From assembly GCF_027579695.1 (NCBI RefSeq), contig NC_083576.1, positions 41,465,260-41,529,259 on the forward strand: 64,000 nt of DNA. Direction: 5' to 3'. The notes under the pieces are model-generated. The model had not been told where the DNA came from. It did no database searches and saw nothing but the letters and a program-made list of their open reading frames with translations. Position 1 is the stretch's first letter. Each line of letters starts with the position of its first letter. The DNA comes from Neoarius graeffei. Taxonomy: Eukaryota; Chordata; Actinopteri; Siluriformes; Ariidae. This document shows, piece after piece, positions 31,051 to 42,620 of this stretch. Made by a program: the position numbers and the translations under genes.

Positions 31051-32644
31051 CAGTGGGGCAAAAAAGTATTTAGTCAGTCACCAGTTGTGCAAGTTCTCCC
31101 ACTTAAAAAGATGAGAGAGGCCTGTAATTTTCATCATAGGTATACCTCAACTATGAGAGACAAAATGAGAAAAAAAATCCAGAAAATCACATTGTCTGAT
31201 TTTTAAAGAATTTATTTGCAAATTATGGTGGAAAATAAGTATTTGGTCAATAACAAAAGTTCATCTCAATACTTTGTTATATACCCTTTTTTTGGCAATG
31301 ACAGAGGTCAAACATTTTCTGTAAGTCTTCACAAGGTTTTCACACACTGTTGCTGGTATTTTGGCCCATTCCTCCATGCAGATCTCCTCTAGAGCAGTGA
31401 TGTTTTGGGGCTGTCAATGGGCAACACAGACTTTCAACTCCCTCCAAAGATCTTCTATGGGGTTGAGATCTGGAGACTGGCTAGGCCACTCCAGGACCAT
31501 GAAATGCTTCTTATGAAGCCAGTCCTTCATTGCCCGGGCAGTGTGTTTGGGATCATTGTCATGCTGAAAGACCCAGCCATGTTTCATCTTCAATGCCCTT
31601 GCTGATGGAAGGAGGTTTTCACTCAAAATCTCACGATACATGGCCGCATTCATTCTTTCCTTTACACGGATCAGTCGTCCTGGTCCCTTTGCAGAAAAAC
31701 AGCCCCAAAGCATGATGTTTCCACCCCCATGCTTCACAGTAGGTATGGTGTTCTTTGGATGCAACTCAGCATTCTTTCTCCTCCAAACACGACAAGTTGA
31801 GTTTTTACCAAAAAGTTCTATTTTGGTTTCATCTGACCATATGACATTCTCCCAATCCTCTTCTGGATCATCCAAATGCTCTCTAGCAAACTTCAGACGG
31901 GCCTGGACATGTACTGGCTTAAACAGGGGGACACATCTGGCACTGCAGGATTTGAGTCCCTGGCGGCGTAGTGTGTTACTGATGGTTGCCTTTGTTACTT
32001 TGGTCCCAGCTCTCTGCAGGTCACTCACTAGGTCCCCCCGTGTGGTTCTGGGATTTTTGCTCACCGTTCTTGTGATCATTTTGACCCCACGAGGTGAGAT
32101 CTTGCGTGGAGCCCCAGACTGAGGGAGATTATCAGTGGTCTTGTATGTCTTCCATTGTCTAATAATTGCTCCCACAGTTGATTTCTTCACACCAAGCTGC
32201 TTACCTATTGCAGATTCTGTCTTCCCAGCCTGGTGCAGGTCTACAATTTTGTTTCTGGTGTCCTTTGGTCTTGGCCATAGTGGAGTTTGGAGTGTGACTG
32301 TTTGAGGTTGTGGACAGGTGTCTTTTATACCGATAACAAGTTCAAACAGGTGCCATTAATACAAGTAATGAGTGGAGGACAGAGGAGCCTCTTAAAGAAG
32401 TTGTTACAGGTCTGTGAGAGCCAGAAATCTTGCTTGTTTGTAGGTGACCAAATACTTATTTTACTGAGGAATTTACCAGTTAATTCATTAAAAATCCTAC
32501 AATGTGATTTCCTGGATTCTTTCTCCCCATTCTGTCTCTCATAGTTGAAGTGTACCTATGATGAAAATTACAGGCCTCTCTCATCTTTTTAAGTGGGAGA
32601 ACTTGCACAATTGGTGGCTGACTAAATACTTTTTTGCCCCACTG
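31051..32644 (-). mobile_element. Tc1-like transposon T3, 1,594 bp
   Basis: Termini CAGTGGGGCAAAAAAGTATTTAGTCAG and inverted counterpart; TA at 31049-31050 and 32645-32646. Confidence 0.94.
31266..32278 (-). pseudogene. T3 Tc1-like transposase, nearly intact
   Basis: ATG at 32278. A small frameshift lies just after the first codons. The open part (32190-31414, 258 codons) carries the paired-like DNA-binding domain ([19 protein letters not shown]) and catalytic [24 protein letters not shown] and [15 protein letters not shown] near 31414 (probably from CGA) precedes the last 48 codons, which end KKGYITKY and TGA at 31266-31268. Two lesions in all. Confidence 0.92.
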
Positions 32645-32689
32645 TAACTGAATTAAGAAAAAGAAGATATTGGAGAAGAGTGTGAAACA

Positions 32690-33420
32690 ATAGATGGCAG
32701 GGTTTTTTCTAGAAAAATTTAGTATGAGGGCGCTCACCATGGCGAGGGAGCGAAGCGGGGGGGATGGTGCCGGTTGTCCGTCCCCCCCCTCCGCCGTGCG
32801 AAGCCTTTGAAAAACTGAAGCTACAATGGGACATTCTGAGGCTGTCTGAGAAGGAAATTGTAACAAATTGTCTGTCAACATTGAAAAGAAAGAAGTAATC
32901 TTCTTCTGCCCCGGACAGTCTTTGGCTTTCTTCCGTTTGATGACATCTTTAAATGCCTAAGTGTCAACAAAAACAACTCGTGAACTACTTCTGTCAAAAG
33001 CTCCCGTGCCAGTGGGTGAAAGGTCATTCAGTCTCGAGAAATCTCGCTCTACAAGTCAGCTGACCTTGTATGTAACCCAGGTCAAATCTCGCGAGAGCAG
33101 CCGCGACAACTAAACAACATGGCGCCTTGGTCTGGAAAACGCCAATTCGGATTGGTTTTGCATTGTCTGGCGGTGTGTCTACTATGATTGGAATATTTTT
33201 GGAGTAATTATAACGTATTTGATGATCAGACACATTGTCACGTGGTGTTGCTGGGATGTTTTCATGGAGAAAAGATCATTTTGAGAGAGATTGCATGTTG
33301 TGCAGTAGCATATAAGTACATGGCCTAAGTGTGACTTGGGGTTCAATCGGCATTTCGGTAAGGGGGCGCACGCCGAGAGTAAGGGGGCGCAGCGCCCCTG
33401 TTCCCCAGTTTAGACGAATG
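32690..33420. repeat. GC-rich dispersed repeat of unknown class inside ERV-2
   Basis: Starts near GGCAGGGTTTTTTCTAG and ends near GGGGGCGCAGCGCCCCTG. GGGCGC motifs at both ends suggest imperfect inverted termini. No target duplication found. Holds TCTCGCGAGA (33087-33096) upstream of ATGGCGCCTTGG (33119). Confidence 0.45.
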
Positions 33421-33942
33421 CCTGGATGGTATCAATGGCTCAATTAACAACGAAAGACTTTTAACATGTCTGATTGTTTGGTATGTTCAACATCTCTGAT
33501 GACAAAAATAGTTGCAATTCCAAATCCACATAGCTATAAAGAATGTGCAGAATTCAATAAGAACTACTGTTACTTAAAATCAGCCAATCAGCTGTACTGT
33601 CCAGCAGAATGTTTGTCATTTCTTGGTCATCCAGAATATCAGAAGTACTTTAATCAATCTAAATGGGATGATTACTGTAAGAAAATGAATATAAAACTAG
33701 CTCCAAATCTTAGAGACACCTAACAGCTATATGATAAATTAGAATGCTTTTAATAAGTCAAAAGGTACTTATGATGTTGGAATGTACCAAGGTAACTGTG
33801 AAGTAATTTGGCATTTAAATAATGACAGAACATGGAATGGGGACACCCCTGATAGAAGAAGACAAACAACAACAACTTATCTATCACACAGACACTTAAG
33901 CACAGTGAAATTCCTCTCAGCATTTATGCCATCTGAAGCAGT
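33421..33942 (+). pseudogene. env: ERV-2 env surface-subunit remnant
   Basis: The ORF 33466-33723 encodes 85 residues with eight Cys (CLVCSTS, CAEFNKNYC, CPAEC, DDYC), compatible with a retroviral surface subunit and positioned after the pol remnant. Weak env-like sequence continues to about 33940. Identification rests mainly on context. Confidence 0.5.

Positions 33943-33990
<48 letters not shown>
33943..33990. repeat. AC microsatellite
   Basis: About 23 AC units, next to the truncated SINE. Confidence 0.95.
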
Positions 33991-33993
<3 letters not shown>

Positions 33994-34064
33994 CAATGAG
34001 CACACAAACATACCCAGAGCAGCGCCCGGGGAACTCAAAGACATTTCCCCAAGGCCGCCCCATG

Positions 34065-34243
34065 TTAACCTAACCACGTCTTTGAACTGTAGGGGAAACC
34101 GGAGCACCCAGAGGAAACCCATGCAGACACGGGGAGAACATGCAAATTCCACACAGAAAGGCTCCCATTGGCCGCTTGGCTCGAATCCAGAACCTTCTTG
34201 CTGTGAGTTGACAGTGCTAACCACTACGCCACCGTGCCACCGT
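34065..34243 (-). mobile_element. tRNA-derived SINE, truncated
   Basis: Minus-strand head (A box-like GGTGGCGTAGTGG, B box-like GATTCGAGCC) and part of the body; tail missing. Confidence 0.75.
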
Positions 34244-34451
34244 GACTATAGGGTACCTGATCGTAAGCGCAAGGCAACGTATCTCATAAGCATGACCACC
34301 AGACAACGAAATTTGTATGTATTTACAGAAGATAGATGGGTTTTTATCCAGCTCTTATTTTTAAATTACTTTTTAAAAAATAATGTGGGATTATTTACTA
34401 ACACATTTTACACTCATCAGGAGCTCCGCTTTTATGCAGTGCATAAATATA
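34244..34451. other. Unassigned spacer
   Basis: AT-rich; no confident feature. May be further ERV-2 debris. Confidence 0.4.
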
Positions 34452-34453
34452 TA

Positions 34454-35940
34454 CTAGTGCATCTCAAAAAATTAGAATACCATGAAAAAGTTCCTTTTTT
34501 TCATAATTTAATTCAAAAAGGTAAACTTTCATATATTCTATATTCATTACATGTAAAGTGAAATATTTAAAGCCTTTTTTGTTTTAATTTTGATGATTAG
34601 GGCTTATAGCTCATGAAAATCAGAAATCCAGTATCTCAAATTATTAGAATACTCCCTAAGATCAATCAAAAAAAGGATTTACAATACAGAAATGTCCAAC
34701 TTCTGAAAAGTATATTCATTTATACACTCAATACTTGGTTGGGGCTCCTTTACCATGAATTACTGTATCAATGCGGTGTGGCATGGAGGTGATCAGTCTG
34801 TGGCACTGCTGAGGTGTTATTGAAGCCCAGGTTGCTTTGATAGTGGCCTTCAGCGTATCTGTATTTTTGGATCGGGTGTTTCTCATCTTCCTCTTGACAA
34901 TACCCCATAGATTATCTATGGGGTTCAGGTCAGGCAAGTTGGCTGGCCAATCAAACACAGTAATATCATGGTCAGCAAACCATTTGGTAGTAGTTTTGGC
35001 ACTGTGGGTAGGTGCTAAGTCCTGCTGGAAAAGGAAATCAGCATCTTCAAAAAGCTCGTCAGCAGATGGGAGCATGAAGTGCTCTAAAATCTCCTGGTAG
35101 ATGGCTGTGTTGACTTTGGACTTGATAAAATACAGTGGACCAACACCAGCAGATGACATGGCACCCCAAATCATCACAGACTGTGGAAACTTCACACTCG
35201 GCTTCAAACACCTTGGATTCTGTGCCTCTCCACTCTTCCTCCAGACTCTAGAACCGTGATTTCCAAATTAAATGCAAAATGTACTTTCATCTGAAAAGAG
35301 GACTTTGGACCACTGAGCAACAGTCCATTTCTTTCTCTCCTTAGCCCAGATAAGACACTTCTGACATTGTCTCTGGCTCAGGAGTAGCTTGATATTAGGA
35401 ATGTGAAAGTTGTGTCCCCTTTCTTGAAGATGTCTGTTCATGATGGGTCTTGATACACTGACACCAGCCTCAGTCCACTCCTTGTGAAGCTCTCCCAAAT
35501 TCTTGAATCAACTTTTCTTGACAATCCTCTCAAGACTGTGGCCATCCCTGTTGCTTGTGCACATTTTCCAGCCACCCTTTTCAGCAATGACCTTTTGTGG
35601 CTTGCCCTCCTTGTGGAGGGCATCAGTGATCATCTTCTGGACAACAGTCAAGTCAGCAGTCTTCCCCATGATTGTGGTTGTGTGTACTGAACTAGACCGA
35701 GAGATACACTGTGTTCATACTGTTTTACTCAAACTCGAAATTAAATATTCTAATATTTTGAGATTTTTTTTATGTTTTTGTACTGTATGCCATAGTGATT
35801 AAAATTAAAATAGAAAAATGCTTGAAGCATTTTAGTTTATGTGTAATGAGTCTATAATATATAACATTTTCACTTTCTTAAATAACTGATGGAAAATATT
35901 GAACTTTTTCACAATATTCTAATTTTTTGAAATGCACTAG
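34454..35940 (-). mobile_element. Tc1-like transposon T4, 1,487 bp
   Basis: Termini CTAGTGCATCTCAAAAAATTAGAAT and inverted counterpart; TA at 34452-34453 and 35941-35942. A second, truncated copy is at 49002-50038. Confidence 0.93.
34728..35669 (-). pseudogene. T4 Tc1-like transposase
   Basis: ATG at 35669 (MGKTADLT). The pieces 35623-35438, 35498-35268 and 35207-34728 lie in different frames. Catalytic blocks visible: VLFSDESTF, QQDLAPTHSAK and LPDLNPIDNLW (Asp in place of the usual Glu at the third position). Ends GAPTKY, TAG at 34728. Dead copy. Confidence 0.88.
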
Positions 35941-35942
35941 TA

Positions 35943-36494
35943 TATTAGATTTGAATGTCTATACTTCTCTAGCTAATCAGTTTGCATGGCTCGAATGCCT
36001 TTTCTGTGGACGGTGTTGGAATATTGTCGGGAAAGCATCGGGTTTGAATCTAACATGACCTGCATAGCCAAAGCGCTTAGCCTGTAGATTCCTTTAAAAC
36101 AATCAGGCTCAAAATGGTCCTCGCAAACCACAGAATTTCTACCAAAGGAGAGCGCTTCTAAATTGTGATCTGCTCCTAAGTGGTGGAACCACTGTTTAGC
36201 AAGTCATTTACATTGTTCAGTTGTTGACAATGGGACACAGAAAAAATACTTTCCCTTATTATCATGTTTATTATTTTTTCAACCATATGCTTTGAATGCT
36301 GCCATTTTTCAACAATGTTTTGTACATCTGGCTACATTGCAGTGTCAGAAGCAGCAAACCAATCAAGATACAGGAAACCTTTCAACAATTCTATGGTCAT
36401 GCTGACCTTTGACACTGCCCACAAAATGGCAATATGGCTGCACCCTGAAGTGGAACTTCAGTGAGTGGGAATACAAAAGAAGTTTAAAGCACTG
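35943..36494. other. Unassigned 550-bp stretch between T4 and Gmr1 copy C1
   Basis: No ORF over 70 codons with a recognisable domain, no repeat boundary. Could be the 3' part of ERV-2; not demonstrable by eye. Confidence 0.4.
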
Positions 36495-36805
36495 TGTGGC
36501 AGCGGGGGCGTGGTCAAGCGTCAGTCTGTGAATGGAGGGCGGAGTCAGGGAAGGTAAGTGGCAGAATCACTGCACCTGACGGGAATTAACCTATGTTTGT
36601 GTGTCTTCCCCAGTGACCATGCCCTATAAAAGGACAGGGAGAGCAGAGGAAGGGGGCTTTCTCCCCAACCAGAATGCTTGTGTGTGCACGTGCGCGTGTG
36701 ACTGGGAGAGCAAAGTACACTGAAAAGTGCAAATAAAGAGTTTAAAAGAACTCAGTTCTGGCCTGCCGTGCTTCTCTGCTCCACCCACCTTGAACAATTT
36801 CTACA
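36495..36805 (+). repeat. C1 5' LTR
   Basis: TGTGGCAGCGGGGG...TTTCTACA, 311 bp. CCTATAAAAGGA (TATA-like) near 36623-36634 and AATAAA near 36731. Confidence 0.92.
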
Positions 36806-36806
36806 G

Positions 36807-36824
36807 TGGTGCCGAAACCCAGGA
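36807..36824 (+). promoter_or_regulatory. C1 primer-binding site (tRNA-Phe)
   Basis: TGGTGCCGAAACCCAGGA, 17 of 18 bases complementary to the 3' end of vertebrate tRNA-Phe, starting 1 nt after the LTR. Confidence 0.85.
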
Positions 36825-36848
36825 CGGAGTACAGAAGAGAACAGCCTC

Positions 36849-37805
36849 ATGGAGTCCTCCCCCTTTAAGGACCTGGTCCATGCCCTCGCCATGGCCCAAC
36901 AGAGCCAGCACCAGGCGCTGGTCGCCCTCCAGAAGGAGCAGGAACAACGGTTCGAAGCCGTGGTGCTGGCGCAGCAGGAAGATTGCCAGGCGTTCCAGCA
37001 CCTGCTCGCATCAGTGGGGTCCACTGTCACCACCGCTGCTGACCCTCCCCACCTCACCCTAATGAAGATGGGCCCACATGACGACCCCGAGGCCTTCCTC
37101 ACCCTTTTTGAGCAGGCAGCAGAGGCATGGGGTTGGCCGGTGGAACAGCACGCAGCACGCCTCCTCCCCCTGCTAACGGCCGAGGCGCAGCTGGCCATGC
37201 TACAGCTCCCCGCCGACAGCCAGCTGGTCTATGCCGACCTCCAATGTGTGGGGCGCACCCTGGAGCAGCAACGACAGCGCTTCCGTGCTCTGCGCCTGGG
37301 GGAGGTCGGCCGGCCGTTCGCATTTGGCCAGCAACTCTGGGACGCCTGCCGGCGGTGGCTGAGGGCCAACAACCACGATGCTGAGGGAATCATCGACCTG
37401 GTGGCGCTGGAACAATTCGTCGCCCGACTTCCAGAAGGAACAGCGGAGTGGGTCCAGTGCCATCGCCTGGCGTCGCTGGATCAGGCCATCGAGCTGGGGG
37501 AGGACCATATGGCAGCTGTTCCGACGGCAGGACAGCACGTCTCCTCTTCTCCCTTCTCCTCTCTCTCTCTCTCTCTCTCTCTCCCCTTCTGTTCCTCGTC
37601 CTCGCCCCATTCCCCCACTGCGGAGGCGGGGGCCGGCTCCACCCCAGCCGGCCTGCCGCACCTGCGGTGCCCTACCATTTCCTACTTCCGTGTCTGTGTC
37701 TTCTCTGCCTCAGGTGAGTGAGCTCCAGAACACCTGTGTAGAGGGAAAGCCGGTCTGGTATGCTGGAGCTGCGGGGAGCCGGGGCACCTCCAGCATCAGT
37801 GCTCG
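36849..37805 (+). pseudogene. gag: C1 gag
   Basis: ATG at 36849. Residues 1-55 are Gln-rich; a capsid-like domain follows (KMGPHDDPEAFLTLFEQ). It lacks five codons present in C2 (after YADL). A TC microsatellite (about 37558-37582) encodes a Ser/Leu repeat. The frame ends at 37721 before the zinc knuckle, which continues out of frame and is degenerate (CVEGKPVWYAGAAG versus an intact CCHC in C2). Confidence 0.88.
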
Positions 37806-37808
37806 GCG

Positions 37809-40800
37809 ATGGAGGTGGGCGCGGTGGTCCAGATCCCCGACGCACCAGGGACCGCCCTCAATCAGGCCGGAGCATATCGCATACTGGTGAGTGTCCAAGG
37901 GGATATGTATCAGGCTTTGGTGGACTCTGGCTGTAATCAGACCTCAATCCACCAAAGCCTGGTGCAAGACAAGGCATTGGGGAGAGCACAATTAGTGAAG
38001 GTGTTATGTGTGCACAGGGATGTTCACAACTACCCTTTAGTGTCGGTCCACATTCTATTTTGAGGAGAGAAATCTAGAGTAAAGGCGGCGGTTAATCCTC
38101 GCCTTACCCACTCGATAATTTTGGGGACTGATTGGCCAGGATTTAGGGAATTAATGACGCATTTAGTGAAGAGTGGGGCCTGCCATAATTTAGCAGGGGG
38201 AGGTCTCGGTGTGGCATTGGTGGGAGCAGCTGTCACAGAGCCGTCTACGTCATCACCACGTCAGAGTGAGGAGCAGCAGGCTCCTCCTCTCTCTCTCGGG
38301 GAATCCCTTGCAGATTTCCCATTAGAGCAGTCGCGAGACGAGACTCTGTGGCATGCGTTTGACCAAGTGAGAGTAATCGATGGTCAAACGCTCCAGCCAA
38401 ACGCCACCCTGTCCTTCCCCTATTTTTCCATTATTAAGGATAGATTATACCGAGTGACACAGAACACTCAGACTAAGGAACAAATAACACAGCTTTTGAT
38501 CCCGAAGAGCCACCAAGAATTTATATTCCAGGCGGCTCACTTTAATCCCATGGCCGGACACTTGGGGCAGGATAAGACACTGGCCCGAATAATGGTCCAG
38601 TTCTATTGGCCAGGGATTCGCAGCAATGTCCGTAGGTGGTGTACGGCGTGCCTCGAATACCAGTTAGTAAATCCAGCAGCCATTCCAAAAGCACCTTTGC
38701 GCCCTCTGCCATTAATCGAGACCCCGTTCAAAAGAATTGGGATGGATCTTGTCGGGCCATTAGATCGGTGTACACGAGGATATCGCTTTATTTTAGTTCT
38801 GGTGGACTATGCAACGCGATATCCGGAAGCAGTGCCTCTTCGCAATATCTCCACACGTAGTATTGCAGAAGCACTCTTCCACGTCATCTCCCGAGTTGGA
38901 ATCCCCAAAGAGATTCTGACTGATCAAGGCACTACATTTATGTCACGCACACTGCGCGAACTGTATGGGTTACTGGGAATTAAGGCTATCTGCACCAGCG
39001 TTTATCACCCACAAACGGATGGCTTAGTTGAATGGTTCAATCGCACACTCAAGAACATAATTCAGAAATTTGTAAGCGAGGACACATGCAACTGGGATAA
39101 ATGGCTCGAGCCCCTGTTATGCGCAGTGCGAGAGGTCCCACAAGCCTCCACGGGGTTCTCCCCATTCGAATTATTATATGGGCGTAAGCCGCATGGCATT
39201 CTAGATGTGCTGCGTGAAAATTGGGAGGAGGGACCTTCAACAAGCAAAAATGAAATTCAATACGTTATCAACCTGCGTGCCAAACTCCACACACTCACAC
39301 ACCTAACCCAGGAGAATTTGTGGCAGGCCCAAGAACGTCAAGTCCGTCTGTACGACAGGGGCACGTGCCTTAGGGAGTTCACACCGGAAGATAAAGTATT
39401 CGTGTTGTTGCCCACGTCAAGCTCCAAATTGATCACCAAGTGGCAAGGACCCTTTGAGGTCAGACGGCAAGTCGGGGACATCGGCTATGAGGTGAGGCAA
39501 ACAGACAGGGGTGGGGCATTACAGATTTACCACCTCAATCTGTTAAAACTTTGGAATGAGAAGGTCCCCGTGGCATTGGTGTCAGTGGTTCCAGAGAAGG
39601 TGGAGCTGGGGCCGGAGGTTCAAAAAGGAAAATTGACATCGCCCACCGCTCCGGTCCCCTGTGGAGACCACCTCTCCCCAACCCAACTCATGGAGATTGC
39701 CCAGTTGCAGACAGAATTTTCTGATGTGTTCTCGCCCCTGCCCGGCTGCACCCACCTCATAGAACACCACATTGAGATGCCCCCGGGGGTAGTAGTGCGC
39801 AGCCGCCCTTACAGACTGCCCGAACACAAGAAAAAGGTGGTTTGGGAGGAACTTGAGGCCATGCTCGAAATGGGCATCGTCAAGGAGTCCCACAGTGACT
39901 GGAGCAGCCAGGTGGTCTTGGTTCCCAAGGCTGACAGGTCGGTCCGGTTCTGTGTGGACTATAGAAAAGTCAATGCGGTGTCTAAATTCGATGCGTACCC
40001 AATGCCTCATATTGACGAGTTGCTCGATTGACTAGGCACGGCTTGTTTTTATTCGACACTGGATTTAACAAAGGGATATTGGCAGATCCCCTTGACTCTG
40101 CTATCCCAAGAGACAATGGCCTTTTCCACACCGTTTGGCTTACACCAGTTTGTCACACTTCCTTTTGGGCTGTTTGGGGCGCCCACTACGTTCCAGCAGC
40201 TTATGGATAGGGTCCTCCGCCCCCACGCCACCTATGCGGCTGCATACTTGGACGATATCATTATTTATAGTAATGACTGGCCGCGGCATCTAGAACACCT
40301 AAGGGCCATCCTTAGGTCGCTGAGGCGAGTGGGTCTCACAGCCAACCTGAAGAAGTGTGCGATTGGGTGGGTGGAAGTACAGTATCTGGGCTTCCACTTG
40401 GGCAATGGGCAGGTGCGTCCCCAAATTAATAAGACAGCAGCGATTGCGGCCTGCCTGAGGCCCAAGACCAAAAAGGGGGTGAGACAGTTCCTGGGGCTGG
40501 CTGGCTACTATCGTAGGTTTATACTAATTATTCGGATGTCACCAGCCCGCTGACTGATCTCACTAAAAAGGGGGCACCAGATCCGGTCCAGTGGACGGAG
40601 CAATGCCAGCGGGCTTTCTCTGAGGTAAAGGCTGCACTGTGTGGGGGGCCACTGCTACACTCCCCTGACTTTTCTCTCCCCTTTGTTTTGCAGATGGACG
40701 CGTCGGACAGAGGGCTGGGGGCTGTTCTGTCCCAGGAGGTGGAGGGGGAGGACCGTCCAGTGCTGTACATCAGCCGGAAGCTGTCGGTGCGTGAGGGCAG

Positions 40801-41062
40801 GTATAGCACCATAGAAAAAGAGTGCCTCGCCATCAAGTGGGCGGTCCTCGCCCTCCACTACTACCTGCTGGGGCGCCCTTTCACCCTCTGGTTGGACCAT
40901 GCGCCCCTGCAGTGGCTCCACCGCATGAAGGATGCCAACGCGTGGATCACCCGTTGGTATCTGGCACTCCAGCCATTTAAGTTCGAGGTGGTCCACAGGC
41001 CAGGGACGCAGATGGTCGTGGTGGATTTCCTCTCCCGTCAAGGGGGTGGGGGAGTCAGCTGA
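37809..41062 (+). pseudogene. pol: C1 pol: protease, integrase, RT, RNase H
   Basis: Protease (ALVDSGCNQTSI) at about 37920. A TGA at 38061-38063, then a 636-codon ORF (38121-40031): integrase finger (HFNPMAGHLGQ...CTACLEYQ, last Cys position altered to Tyr), core (GMDLVGPLD, TDQGTTF, GLVEWFNRT) and the start of RT. A TGA (from CGA) at 40029-40031, then RT with catalytic AYLDDIIIYS. A 1-nt deletion near 40528 shifts the frame before the RNase H (MDASDRGLGAVLS; 40688-41062). Notably the integrase-to-RT junction is in one frame here, unlike C2. Confidence 0.92.
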
Positions 41063-41103
41063 AGGCCAGACGGCTGCCCGGCCTGAGTCGGGCGGTGGGG
41101 GTA

Positions 41104-41410
41104 TGTGGCAGCGGGGGTGTGGTCAAGCGTCAGTCTGTGAATGGAGGGCGGAGTCAGGGAAGGTAAGTGGCAGAATCACTGCACCTGACGGGAATTAACC
41201 TATGTTTGTGTCTCTTCCCCAGTGACCGCGCCCTATAAGAAGAGAGGGAGAGCAGAGGAAGGGGGCTCTCTCCCTAACCAGAATGCTTGTGTGTGTGCGC
41301 GCGTGTGACTGGGAGAGCAAAGTACACTGAAAAGTGCAAATAGAGTTTAAAAGAACTCAGTTCTGGCCTGCTGTGCTTCTGTGCTCCACCCACCTTGAAC
41401 GATTTCTACA
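41104..41410 (+). repeat. C1 3' LTR
   Basis: 307 bp, preceded by the purine-rich GGCGGTGGGGGTA. Confidence 0.92.
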
Positions 41411-42285
41411 CATTGCTTCATGCAACACAGTGTGACAATACAGGGTAGTCAAAATGCATTAGGCTAGACATGTTACACATTTTGGACAATGTTTATTTTT
41501 TGCTGCGGTACCCTTTAACACAAGAATTCCAGAAGAATGTGAGCATTTTTGTCCCAAGTCAAAGGGGGTGCCCTTCCTTTCGCTCCACCATAAGCTCACC
41601 CCTCCCTCTTCTGCTCAGGGATCACCTATGCAACTTTACACTGCTATGCAGATGTTGAGTGTGAGTCTGTTTAAGTGAAGCAGCACCTGGGAAAGAGAAA
41701 AAAAACGTGTGTGTGCATGCTTGACATAAGCACCATACATGCATTACCACAGAATGTGCAATATTCAAGAGAGACAGTGTCAGATGGTGTCAAAAAAGTG
41801 TGCTTTCCTGCAAGAATAAAACTGAGGAAATAAAAAAAGTTTAAAATGATGTTTTAGCATATTTAATGTAGGAGATGGTATGGATGACAGAAAAAAGGAA
41901 TAAGAAAAAAACATCTTAAGTTCAAGTGTAGACTTTGTGAAGTCCAAATCGATGGGAATGAAAAACAAACACTAATTTGTATAAATTTAAAAACATGTTA
42001 ATGCTAAGTTTGAGAGAGACAGGACCAAAAAAAAAAATTGTGCTTTTATTCAAGAATAAAATTGAATAAAAAATTGATTCAAATGACATGTTGCTGTGAA
42101 TACATTAATTTATTTCAGGGCAGATGTATATATTTATGTTTTATTATGTTTAGTGTGGTGTGGATGACGGAAAATAAGAATAGGTAAAAGAATCTTTAAA
42201 TTGAAGTCTGTGTGAAGTCCAAATCAGTGATAATGAAAAACAAACATGAATTTGTATTAATTTAAAAATTAAAGTTTTAGAATGT
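41411..42285. repeat. Spacer with two diverged tandem copies of a 240-bp repeat
   Basis: Units about 41765-42000 and 42025-42280 share CAAGAATAAAA.TGA, TGGATGACGGAAAA and AATGAAAAACAAAC.......TTTGTAT. A third copy, inverted and truncated, is at 48846-48990. No coding signal. Confidence 0.65.
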
Positions 42286-42600
42286 TGTGGCAGCGGGGGC
42301 GTGGTCAAGCACCGGTCTGTGACAGGAGGGCGGAGTCAGGGAAGGTAAGTGGCAGAATCACTTCACCTGAGAGCAATTAACCTGTTTGTGTGTCTTCCCA
42401 ATGACTGTGCCCTATATGAGGAGGGAGAGCGAGAGCAGATAGAGAGAGCTCTCCCTGGAACCAGACACGGAGTGTGTGTGTCTGTCTGCTAAAGTAACTC
42501 GTAGTGGTTAAGACTGAAAAGTTGGCAATAAAGCCGAGTTACAACCCTGATCTCTGTCCTGCCGTCCTCTGTGCTCCACCCACACCTAGGGAAAGCTACA
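42286..42600 (+). repeat. C2 5' LTR
   Basis: TGTGGCAGCGG...AAAGCTACA. CCCTATATGAGG is the TATA-like box near 42411; AATAAA near 42529. Confidence 0.94.
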
Positions 42601-42601
42601 G

Positions 42602-42619
42602 TGGTGCCGAAACCCGGGA
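42602..42619 (+). promoter_or_regulatory. C2 primer-binding site (tRNA-Phe)
   Basis: TGGTGCCGAAACCCGGGA is complementary over 18 of 18 bases to the 3' end of vertebrate tRNA-Phe including CCA. One base separates it from the LTR and one from the gag ATG. Confidence 0.92.
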
Positions 42620-42620
42620 T

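Larger units (their letters stand above)
36495..41410 (+). mobile_element. Gmr1-like Ty3/Gypsy element, copy C1, 4,916 bp
   Basis: LTRs 36495-36805 and 41104-41410. Flanks CACTG (36490-36494) and CATTG (41411-41415) are a target duplication with one change. Domain order is gag, protease, integrase, RT, RNase H, i.e. integrase upstream of RT as reported for Gmr1 of cod. Several lesions: older than copy C2. Confidence 0.93.

Noticed and set aside
33782-34561. 259-codon plus-strand ORF
   Set aside because: It runs through env remnant, the AC microsatellite (a His-Thr repeat), a SINE and the edge of T4; a chance fusion, not a gene.
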